Source: Psychroserpens sp. SPM9 (GTDB taxonomy: Bacteria; Bacteroidota; Bacteroidia; Flavobacteriales; Flavobacteriaceae). From it: 64,000 nucleotides of DNA. A model generated the notes under the pieces. It searched no databases and had not been told where the DNA came from. It saw only the letters and a list, made by a program, of their open reading frames with translations. The stretch covers positions 310,001-374,000 of the forward strand of contig NZ_JANZNR010000004.1 of the NCBI RefSeq assembly GCF_025153525.1, read 5' to 3'. Position 1 is the first letter of the stretch. Every line of letters begins with the position of its first letter. Made by a program: the position numbers and the translations under genes. Positions 9,528 to 16,559 of this stretch are shown in pieces.

Positions 9528-10565
9528 ATGAATGTTTGTTTTATCATGTATCCTTGGGATCAAATCGATCCAGAAAACGATACAAGTCTCGCGTTAATTA
9601 AAGAATGTGTAAAACGAGGTCATGGTGTGGCCATGTGTACACCTGCAAATTTGACGATTAGAGACAGTGTAACCAATGCATTTTGTACTGTGATTAATCG
9701 TATGGATAAAGTGCCATCGGGCTTAAAAACATTTTACAATAAGGCAAAATTGAGAGAAGAAATGTTGCCTCTTGCTGGTTTTGATGCTATTTTTTTTAGA
9801 GCAAATCCGCCTTTAGATCCTATCATGCTGAATTTTTTAGATTCGGTTAAAGATGATGTCTTTATAGTTAATTCACTTCAAGGGATGCGTGAAGCTAATA
9901 ATAAACTGTATACGGCTGCTTTTGGTGATGCGCACAGTAATATTATTCCGAATACGCATGTCTCTAAAAACAAAGAGTATTTGGTAAAACAGATTAAAGA
10001 ATCTAAGTCTGATAAAATGATCATTAAACCATTGAATGGCTTTGGAGGTTCTGGTGTGATTTTAATTGAAAAATCGGCCATGAGTAATATCAATTCTTTA
10101 TTGGATTTTTATATTACCAGTGGCGATGGCTCTTCAAATTATGTCATTCTTCAGGATTATATAGAAGGTGCCGACCAAGGTGATGTGAGGATTTTATTGC
10201 TCAATGGTGAGCCTGTTGGTGCTATGAAACGTGTTCCTGGTACTGATGATCATCGTTCAAATGTGTCGGCTGGTGGCTCTGTGCAAAAGCACACACTAAC
10301 TAAAGCTGAAAAAGCTCTTTGTAAGCAAATCGGACCTAAATTGGTGAAAGACGGACTCTATTTTGTAGGTATTGATGTGATTGGCGGAAAACTTGTAGAA
10401 GTTAATGTGATGTCGCCTGGAGGTATCACTTACATTAATAAAGTGTATAAATCTAAAACCAAAGTAGAGGAGCGCGTTATTGACTTTTTAGAAAGTAAGG
10501 TAGTAGACCAAATGCAAGCTTTTGATAGACGTACGCGATTGCGAAAAACGGTTCAGGATGCTTAA
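9528..10565 (+). CDS. GshB-like ATP-grasp ligase (glutathione synthetase family)
   Basis: A 345-residue ATP-grasp enzyme. The N-terminal pre-ATP-grasp domain starts MNVCFIMYPWDQIDPENDTS (GshB-like). Then come the ATP-binding loop MIIKPLNGFGGSGV (~165-178), the metal/phosphate segment DVRILLLNG, and the C-terminal EVNVMSPGGI (Glu/Asn Mg ligands). GshB joins gamma-glutamylcysteine and glycine. No gamma-glutamylcysteine ligase gene is nearby, and the linked genes (sulfurtransferase, N-formylglutamate amidohydrolase, QEGLA peptidase) suggest a related amidoligase in a Bacteroidota-specific pathway. It is the first gene of a tightly packed operon and overlaps the next by 8 bp. Confidence 0.9.
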   Translation: MNVCFIMYPWDQIDPENDTSLALIKECVKRGHGVAMCTPANLTIRDSVTNAFCTVINRMDKVPSGLKTFYNKAKLREEMLPLAGFDAIFFRANPPLDPIMLNFLDSVKDDVFIVNSLQGMREANNKLYTAAFGDAHSNIIPNTHVSKNKEYLVKQIKESKSDKMIIKPLNGFGGSGVILIEKSAMSNINSLLDFYITSGDGSSNYVILQDYIEGADQGDVRILLLNGEPVGAMKRVPGTDDHRSNVSAGGSVQKHTLTKAEKALCKQIGPKLVKDGLYFVGIDVIGGKLVEVNVMSPGGITYINKVYKSKTKVEERVIDFLESKVVDQMQAFDRRTRLRKTVQDA

Positions 10566-11382
10566 AAATGGTCGATTTATATCGCCTATAGTCAGCTGTA
10601 AATGGTTAAACGATAATCGTCATCTAAAAGCTTTAATTATTCTCGATGCGCGTGTTACAACAAATGACACATCTTCTGAAGAAACGTTTATTCCCAATTC
10701 AAGATATTTTGATATCAAAGGAAAGTTTAGCGATTTAAAAGCAGAATTTCCTAATACAATACCATCACCCGAACAATTCCAAAATGAAGCCAGACAACTA
10801 GGAATCAACAGCGATTCACTAATAGTTGTTTATGATGATAAAGGCATGTATTGGAGTCCGAGAGTCTGGTGGTTGTTTAAAACCTTCGGATTTGATAATG
10901 TGGCTGTTTTAAATGGCGGACTCCCAGAATGGGTTAAAAACGATTACGAAACAACATCAGCTTTGTTGAGACCACATTGGCATCCTGGAAATTTTTCAGC
11001 AGTATACCAATCTGAAAGGATGTGCTTTTTTGATGATATCATAAATTTATCTGAAGATGATTCTGTAATGCTATTAGATGCACGTTCAAAAGAGCGATTT
11101 CAATGTGAAGTTCCTGAACCAAGAGTCGGACTGAGAAGCGGAACAATTCCGAAGTCAAAAAATTTACCATATACCCGTTTGTTTGATGGTTACTGTTTAA
11201 AACCCAAGTCAGACTTAAAAGCTGTTTTTGATACTTTTAAAATAGGAGATAATTCACTAATTTTCTCATGTGGTAGCGGTATTACGGCTTGCATTTTAGC
11301 TTTAGCTGCGGAAATTTCAGACTATAAAAATTTAACTGTGTATGATGGTTCATGGACAGAATACGGAACATTAACAACATAA
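10558..11382 (+). CDS. Two-domain sulfurtransferase (3-mercaptopyruvate/thiosulfate type)
   Basis: A ~274-residue tandem rhodanese. An inactive N-terminal rhodanese domain (IVSCKWLNDN...VVYDDKGMYWSPRVWWLFKTFG...LNGGLPEWV) is followed by a catalytic one. Cys at ~residue 238 lies in the loop CGSGITA, the signature of 3-mercaptopyruvate sulfurtransferases rather than thiosulfate rhodaneses. The frame can be opened to a TTG at 10522, but that would overlap the GshB-like gene by 44 bp. The ATG at 10558 overlaps it by only 8 bp and precedes the conserved first strand, so it is preferred. It probably moves sulfane sulfur to a thiol acceptor, possibly the product of the upstream ligase. Confidence 0.9.
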   Translation: MLKNGRFISPIVSCKWLNDNRHLKALIILDARVTTNDTSSEETFIPNSRYFDIKGKFSDLKAEFPNTIPSPEQFQNEARQLGINSDSLIVVYDDKGMYWSPRVWWLFKTFGFDNVAVLNGGLPEWVKNDYETTSALLRPHWHPGNFSAVYQSERMCFFDDIINLSEDDSVMLLDARSKERFQCEVPEPRVGLRSGTIPKSKNLPYTRLFDGYCLKPKSDLKAVFDTFKIGDNSLIFSCGSGITACILALAAEISDYKNLTVYDGSWTEYGTLTT

Positions 11383-11384
11383 TT

Positions 11385-11714
11385 ATGGGACAAACAAGAT
11401 GGACTAAACAGGAATTGGTCGCCTACATTTTATTATTTGTGGCACATTCTGATTTAAAAGAAACAAAAGACGAACACGACTATATTTTATCTCGTGTAAG
11501 TGCAGAAACGTATGAGCATATCAAGTCTGAATTTGATGCCGATAATGACTACCAAAGTATTACAAAAATAGTGGATGCTGTCAATACAGAACCTTCTTAC
11601 AGTAAAAATCCCGATGCACTTTTTGCAGATATAAAACTTATGGCATTTGCCGATGGTGAGATGGATCAAATGGAACATGCCATTTATAACAGTTTAAAAA
11701 AGATTTTAAGTTAG
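11385..11714 (+). CDS. TerB-like small helical protein
   Basis: A 109-residue protein starting at ATG 11385, 2 bp after the sulfurtransferase stop; an in-frame upstream ATG at 11352 lies inside the preceding gene. It has the pattern of a TerB/DjlA-type all-helical fold: an N-terminal LLFVAHSDLKETKDEHDYIL and a repeat-like C-terminal LMAFADGEMDQMEHAIYNSL, in which acidic pairs can bind metal. The molecular function is unknown. Its place inside a compact ligase/peptidase operon suggests an accessory role there. Confidence 0.75.
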   Translation: MGQTRWTKQELVAYILLFVAHSDLKETKDEHDYILSRVSAETYEHIKSEFDADNDYQSITKIVDAVNTEPSYSKNPDALFADIKLMAFADGEMDQMEHAIYNSLKKILS

Positions 11715-11718
11715 CGCT

Positions 11719-12549
11719 ATGGAACGATTATCAATTGCTGCAATAATCTCTAAAATCAACAACGAAGAATTGTTTCATGCTGTTGCCGATGATTATTCGT
11801 TTACTTTAAAAATAGACGACTATGTGCATTATGCGTGTGCGGCTGTTCATGACGGACATCAATTTAGGAAAGATCTTTGGGACAATTGCATACACACCGA
11901 ATATGAACGTTGGTATGAAGAAGATCCAGAAACTAAAAACATGGTTATTTCACATCCTATTTTAATTGCAGGTTGTGATTCGCGCTTTGAATATGATCTC
12001 AATAGAGATCCTGACAATGCGGTTTTTGAAACTGCCTGGGGAAAACAATTGTGGCACGAGCCGCTTTCCGAAGCAGAAAAAAATAAGAGTTTAGATAAAC
12101 ACGCTAATTTTTATAAGGTAGTTTATGCTTTGGTTTCTAAACTTGAAGCTAAGTTTGGTCTGGCGATTATCTATGACATGCATAGCTATAACTGGCAACG
12201 ATGGGATAGGGAAGTGCCTACCTGGAATTTGGGAACTTCAAATGTAGATAACGACCGATTTGGGGAAGATATTGAAGCTTGGCGGCAAAGTTTGTCGGAG
12301 TTTAAATTTCCGCACGATATCAAATCGACTTCTAAAATTAATGACACGTTTCAAGGGAATGGATATTTCTTAAAATTTATTACGCAAAACTTCCAAAATA
12401 CCTTAGTTTTGGCAACCGAAATTGCAAAGGTGTATTGTGACGAATATGATTATGTTATGTATCCCGAAGTTGTTGCTGCAGTTGAGACACAACTAAAAAC
12501 ACGATTACCTGAGCACGCTTCAAATTTTTATAAAAAGCACAAAAAATAA
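11719..12549 (+). CDS. N-formylglutamate amidohydrolase family protein
   Basis: A 276-residue zinc amidohydrolase-like protein of the N-formylglutamate deformylase (HutG-type) superfamily, related to N-acetylmuramoyl-L-alanine amidase folds. Visible motifs are AAVHDGHQFRKDL, the IIYDMHSYNWQRW metal-binding block, and an Arg/Asp-rich LGTSNVDNDRFGEDIEAW. There are no histidine-utilisation genes nearby. In this setting it more likely hydrolyses an acylated amino acid or small peptide made or degraded by the operon. It starts 4 bp after the TerB-like stop and its TAATG overlaps the next start by one base. Confidence 0.85.
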   Translation: MERLSIAAIISKINNEELFHAVADDYSFTLKIDDYVHYACAAVHDGHQFRKDLWDNCIHTEYERWYEEDPETKNMVISHPILIAGCDSRFEYDLNRDPDNAVFETAWGKQLWHEPLSEAEKNKSLDKHANFYKVVYALVSKLEAKFGLAIIYDMHSYNWQRWDREVPTWNLGTSNVDNDRFGEDIEAWRQSLSEFKFPHDIKSTSKINDTFQGNGYFLKFITQNFQNTLVLATEIAKVYCDEYDYVMYPEVVAAVETQLKTRLPEHASNFYKKHKK

Positions 12550-13709
12550 TGCCACAAATTACAAGTACCGAAGAATATCAAGATTTATTTGACATCGATG
12601 CCAATTTGAATCGATTGGTAAAGAAAATCGAAGTACTCAATTATATCAATCCCTTGAATATTGCTAGTGAACGAAAGCAATTCTATTCTTCAAAGTTTAC
12701 TTATGATCCTGTTTTTAAATATCCGAAGATCAAATTTAATGGATATAAACTCCATCGTTTATTTTTTTCTCAGCGCTTAGAACGTATAGCAGATGAGGAT
12801 ATCAGGCAACTTTATGAAGATGTGATTTATGAGTATTCGGGATTGATTGAATGTATTGAAACGATTAATCAAGGGCGTAAGTTTTATTTCAATAGCTTAA
12901 AAAGTTTTGGAACGCCTACCGAAAAAGAAATCGATAATGCCAAGTTTATTCTGCGTTTTGACGATAGCGACTTCGACGAAGAAATGTTGCCTATATATTC
13001 TGCTAATGATGCTGTAGATTATTTTAAGGACTATTCAAAGCGTTATGATTTTGATTATAATATCAAGCTGTCTACAAATCTTTCAGCAGCTGCAATGGTA
13101 CTTAATAATACGCAAACATTAGTATTGCATAAGAATCATAAGTTCAGTAAAAACCAGTTAAAAGTTTTGACAAACCATGAAATTGGTGTTCATATGGTGA
13201 CGACATTTAACGGCTTAGCGCAACCCTTGAAAATATTTTCTAATGGCTTTCCTAATAATGTAGAAACGCAGGAAGGGTTAGCGGTTTATTCTGAATACAT
13301 GTCTGGTTGCTTAACCATGAAACGTTTAAAGGAGCTTGCGTTTAGAGTTATTGCTGTAGATACTTTAAACAAAGGCTATAGTTTTGCCGATACCTTTGAC
13401 TTGTTATACAGTCAATATAAACTCAATCGCGATGCGGCATTTGCGATTACCTTACGTGTACATCGTGGTGGTGGTTTTACAAAAGATCATCAGTATTTAT
13501 GTGGTATCAATCGTGTTTATAATTATGCGAAAAATGGTGGTGATTTAAATGTTCTACTTACCGGAAAAGTAACGTTAGATTATACCAATACGATTAGCAA
13601 ACTTCAGGATTTAGGCTTGGCTATACCTTCAAAATATGTTACCGATTCGTATTTGACTAATGATAATTCTAATAAGAATTTAGATTTTATTCTAAAAAGT
13701 TTAAAATAA
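12549..13709 (+). CDS. QEGLA-motif (DUF1704) metallopeptidase
   Basis: A 386-residue protein with a zinc-peptidase HEIGVH (HExxH) motif at ~residue 211 and the diagnostic VETQEGLAVYSEY (QEGLA, ~241), whose Glu is placed to be the third zinc ligand. The family is annotated in bacteria as flavohemoglobin expression-modulating QEGLA motif protein. Its eukaryotic relatives (MATCAP1/KIAA0895L) are tubulin tyrosine carboxypeptidases, so a carboxypeptidase-like activity is likely. No signal peptide, so cytosolic. It is the last gene of the operon, and a long nested inverted-repeat region follows the stop immediately. Confidence 0.92.
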   Translation: MPQITSTEEYQDLFDIDANLNRLVKKIEVLNYINPLNIASERKQFYSSKFTYDPVFKYPKIKFNGYKLHRLFFSQRLERIADEDIRQLYEDVIYEYSGLIECIETINQGRKFYFNSLKSFGTPTEKEIDNAKFILRFDDSDFDEEMLPIYSANDAVDYFKDYSKRYDFDYNIKLSTNLSAAAMVLNNTQTLVLHKNHKFSKNQLKVLTNHEIGVHMVTTFNGLAQPLKIFSNGFPNNVETQEGLAVYSEYMSGCLTMKRLKELAFRVIAVDTLNKGYSFADTFDLLYSQYKLNRDAAFAITLRVHRGGGFTKDHQYLCGINRVYNYAKNGGDLNVLLTGKVTLDYTNTISKLQDLGLAIPSKYVTDSYLTNDNSNKNLDFILKSLK

Positions 13710-13856
13710 AAGCCTTAAAACGCAGGGCTTCTAATCAGATGTTTATTTCTGAAACTCCTTTAATATCAGACCAATATATCAAAGGAGAGCTTGATTCATT
13801 CCTAACTAACCGAAGCCAGGCTCAAACTAAAGCTGTTGTTTTAAGGCTTTTTAGAG
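13706..13856. terminator. Nested inverted-repeat region / bidirectional terminator with an expanded loop
   Basis: AAAGCCTTAAAAC directly after the QEGLA-gene stop pairs with GTTTTAAGGCTTT about 110 bp later, just before the end of the convergent DUF4139 gene. Nested inside are GGCTTC/GAAGCC and CTCCTTT/AAAGGAG. T runs follow on both outer sides, so it probably terminates both genes. The loop content is much longer than in an ordinary terminator and also holds a 42-codon ORF (13739-13867, +) of doubtful meaning. It may be a small structured RNA or an insertion in the loop. Confidence 0.55.
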
Positions 13857-15776
13857 TTAAAGGTTAACGCGCTTGTACTTTGGATACTTTACAACGTATG
13901 AAAATGTAAAGGTGTCTTTGGCTTTGGCTTCTAGATTGACGTTCCATTTTAAAATTCCTTTTTTATCATCATACTCTGAAGTGCCCGTTTCTATGTCGTC
14001 AATTTTAATGTCTTTATGCTGACTTATTGGAATTCTATCGTATAAAATCAAGTCTATGGCTACTGATTTGTTATTCTTTATTTCGATATCGTAGCGTTTG
14101 GATATTATTTTGTTGTTTCCAATGAAAGCATTCTTTTTATAGTCTTTAGGTTGCTCGCGTTTAACAATCACATTAGGATCAACACCTAGTGAAATGGTAA
14201 GTTGTTCTGTGGTACTTTGCGGATTAATATTGGTTTTACCCGAATAACTCCCCTCAAAATAAACATTAGCTTCGGCAGGTAATAAATTGTACTGTTCCCA
14301 ATTTTTAATTTTTGCTGTTAGAAACACATTTTCATTCAATACAGGCGCCGCAAAATAGGCATAAGTTGCAGGTACATCGTAGTTTTCAATTTCTATAACA
14401 GTAACATCACCATTGGTTGGGATGGTATAAGACTTCTTAATTTCAAAACGCGTATTGGTAATGCCTTCTTCGATGATATCACCATTAGAAGTGTAATCCA
14501 CAGGTTCTATATATGGTATTTCATCCGAATCATCTTTAATCATTTGTTGAACTCGGTTAACATAACCAGAAGAGGCTGTTTTTGATTTTTCTGTCCCATA
14601 AGCTACGACTACAACTTCTTCTAAGCTGGACAAATCTGGATTCATTACAACATTCATAATACTTGAGTGAATAGGTAAAGTTTCAGTTTGCATACCTAAA
14701 AACGAATACACAAGAGCTTTTTGTCCTTTAACTGTTAAACTATATCTGCCATCAAAATCAGTTTGCGTCCCATTGCTTGTGCCTTTTTCAATCACATTAA
14801 CACCAGGCAAAGGCAATCCATCATGATTTGAAGTTACAACACCAGAAACTGTTTTTACCAAAGGATTGTATTTGTAATTATAACGTTTGGTTGCTCGGTT
14901 GCTCCTGTAAGCACTATTGGAGCTTATAAAATTGAGGTATTTCGGATTGATATTTGGTTTTATATTATTGGTATTAGGATCATTTGTAGATAAAGTTAAT
15001 TTTATATTATCCCAATCATTTCCTGTGCTTTGGTATATATGAGCCTTATAGATTAACTGGATTGGTGTATTAATTTTTTCAGCTTTAATATCATAAATTG
15101 GAAACCAGCCAGCATCAGTCACATTATAGCTTAGTTGAAGTTCTAGGTCTGTAGTGATTTCTGTATTGAGTTTAATTTTGATTTCACCAGTTTGAATTTT
15201 TTCGTCTACACTAAGTTCATTAAGTTGTTGTTTTAACTCAGAAATTTGGGCATTTATCTCACCCTTTACTTTTTGAGAGGCATAAATTTTAGCTTTAATT
15301 TCGGAGGTTCGTTTTCGGTAATAAGCTGCAAAGGTCTGAAGTTTTTCTAAACTCACGACTTGATTGGAGTTCCCTAGAGCTCTGTTTTGTGTAATTAGAT
15401 ATAACTCTTCACTAAAACCAGCAATGAAGTGGTCTTCCGCTTGCACAGCATCATACAAGGTTTGTATTTGTGTGTGTATGTTTTTGATGTCTTCGGATCT
15501 GTCATGCTTGTTCAGGTAGTTTATTCCGAAGTTGATAGAGAGAATAGATGCATTTTTTAATCCTGATACCTGGATGCTGCTTTCTTGAATGTTGGGTGAT
15601 AATTTTTCAAAAGTAAATGCGGTTGTGCCAGCAGGTAACTTAATGCTAGCTGTGCGTTCAATTTGTGCGCCATTAAGATAAACAGTAACTGCTTTTATTT
15701 TGGTTGGAGTGCCTTTTTCTGTAGTTGAAAATGCGATACTTGATATTAAAAATAGCAATAGTGTAAAATACTTCAT
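13857..15776 (-). CDS. DUF4139/MuiA-like secreted protein with inserted carboxypeptidase-regulatory domain and SusC-type signature
   Basis: A ~639-residue exported protein. The start at 15776 gives the signal peptide MKYFTLLLFLISSIAFS; an ATG seven codons earlier (15797) is possible. The N-terminal DUF4140 part (VTVYLNGAQIERTASIKLPAGTTAFTF) and coiled coil (~100-190) are followed by DUF4139 strands (SYNVTDAGWFPIYDIKAEK). At ~305-395 a CarboxypepD_reg-like domain is inserted (VSGVVTSNHDGLPLPGVNV...TDFDGRYSLTV), ending in LSSLEEVVVVAYGTEK, which is the plug/TonB-box signature of SusC receptors. The DUF4139 barrel then resumes. The role is probably periplasmic or surface-associated but not known. 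Confidence 0.85.
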   Translation of the reverse strand: MKYFTLLLFLISSIAFSTTEKGTPTKIKAVTVYLNGAQIERTASIKLPAGTTAFTFEKLSPNIQESSIQVSGLKNASILSINFGINYLNKHDRSEDIKNIHTQIQTLYDAVQAEDHFIAGFSEELYLITQNRALGNSNQVVSLEKLQTFAAYYRKRTSEIKAKIYASQKVKGEINAQISELKQQLNELSVDEKIQTGEIKIKLNTEITTDLELQLSYNVTDAGWFPIYDIKAEKINTPIQLIYKAHIYQSTGNDWDNIKLTLSTNDPNTNNIKPNINPKYLNFISSNSAYRSNRATKRYNYKYNPLVKTVSGVVTSNHDGLPLPGVNVIEKGTSNGTQTDFDGRYSLTVKGQKALVYSFLGMQTETLPIHSSIMNVVMNPDLSSLEEVVVVAYGTEKSKTASSGYVNRVQQMIKDDSDEIPYIEPVDYTSNGDIIEEGITNTRFEIKKSYTIPTNGDVTVIEIENYDVPATYAYFAAPVLNENVFLTAKIKNWEQYNLLPAEANVYFEGSYSGKTNINPQSTTEQLTISLGVDPNVIVKREQPKDYKKNAFIGNNKIISKRYDIEIKNNKSVAIDLILYDRIPISQHKDIKIDDIETGTSEYDDKKGILKWNVNLEAKAKDTFTFSYVVKYPKYKRVNL

Positions 15777-15797
15777 AATGATATGGTTTTGATTCAT

Positions 15798-16112
15798 TAT
15801 AAAACTACAGGAAGTGCAGATGCTATAAAAAGAAGGTTTAGGGAACAGTAATTATGAATGAGTAAACTACTATTGTTATTGAGTTTGAAATTTTACATGT
15901 ATTGGCATGCATCTCATAGATGATTTTTACACCTCGTGTTTTTTGAACAATTTTTTTTGGTTTTATACCGATGTTTTTGCCCAGAAGTTGAGATATGAAG
16001 TAGATTTATACTATAAATAATGTGCTATTAATCAATAATCTTAAAAAGATAATCCCTCTTGATTAAAAAATTATTTTAGAGTTAAATTAGTTTTAATTAG
16101 TTGTTAATTGTT
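15798..16112. other. Long intergenic region without a recognised gene
   Basis: About 315 bp of AT-rich sequence upstream of the DUF4139 gene. No convincing ORF, tRNA or repeat is visible. A plus-oriented terminator lies at its right end (16113-16142), which would make sense if a short RNA were transcribed rightward from here. I cannot identify a promoter with confidence. Confidence 0.4.
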
Positions 16113-16142
16113 AAAGTCCTTATTCCCGTAAGGACTTTTTCT
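16113..16142. terminator. Hairpin terminator between DUF4139 and DCC genes
   Basis: AAAGTCCTTA (16113-16122), loop TTCCCG, TAAGGACTTT (16129-16138), then TTCTTT on the plus strand. It lies just beyond the stop of the minus-strand DCC gene, which it may terminate, but its T tract is better placed for plus-strand transcription. Confidence 0.7.
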
Positions 16143-16559
16143 TTATAAAAATTTGGACTTTAATTCTGGAGTAGGAATCATGCATTCGTCCTTTTTACCA
16201 TACCATTTATAACGATTTTTTGCAACATAATCGTAAACCCAGTTTCTAACCATAGGAGGAATTATAAAGAAAATAACCATCATGTTTCTCGGAAATCCCA
16301 AATGTTTAGCAATCTTTAATGCTGCGGTTGATTTTGCTGAAAGCCCATGCTCATTGGAGTAGAGCAATATGGAGTCGGTGGTTTTAGTGTCGATGTGATA
16401 GGTGTCAATAATTTGCTGTCCAATGTCACTTTGTAAAGCTGCAAATCGGAAGGTATCTTTTTTGTCGTGTTTAATCACATATTGAATAGATGAATTGCAA
16501 AGGTTACAAACGCCGTCAAACAGAATCAATTTTTTATGTTTTTCTAAAGATGCTATCAT
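16143..16559 (-). CDS. DCC family thiol-disulfide oxidoreductase-like protein (DUF393)
   Basis: A 138-residue protein with the family's DxxCxxC signature as DGVCNLC at ~residues 15-21 and the downstream DTFRFAALQS, TTDSILLYS and STAALKIAKHLG blocks. The fold is thioredoxin-like, and proposed roles are thiol/disulfide exchange, but targets are unknown. It ends close to a strong hairpin. Its start codon abuts the stop of mutS2 (shared boundary at 16559), so the two are a transcriptional unit. Confidence 0.92.
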   Translation of the reverse strand: MIASLEKHKKLILFDGVCNLCNSSIQYVIKHDKKDTFRFAALQSDIGQQIIDTYHIDTKTTDSILLYSNEHGLSAKSTAALKIAKHLGFPRNMMVIFFIIPPMVRNWVYDYVAKNRYKWYGKKDECMIPTPELKSKFL

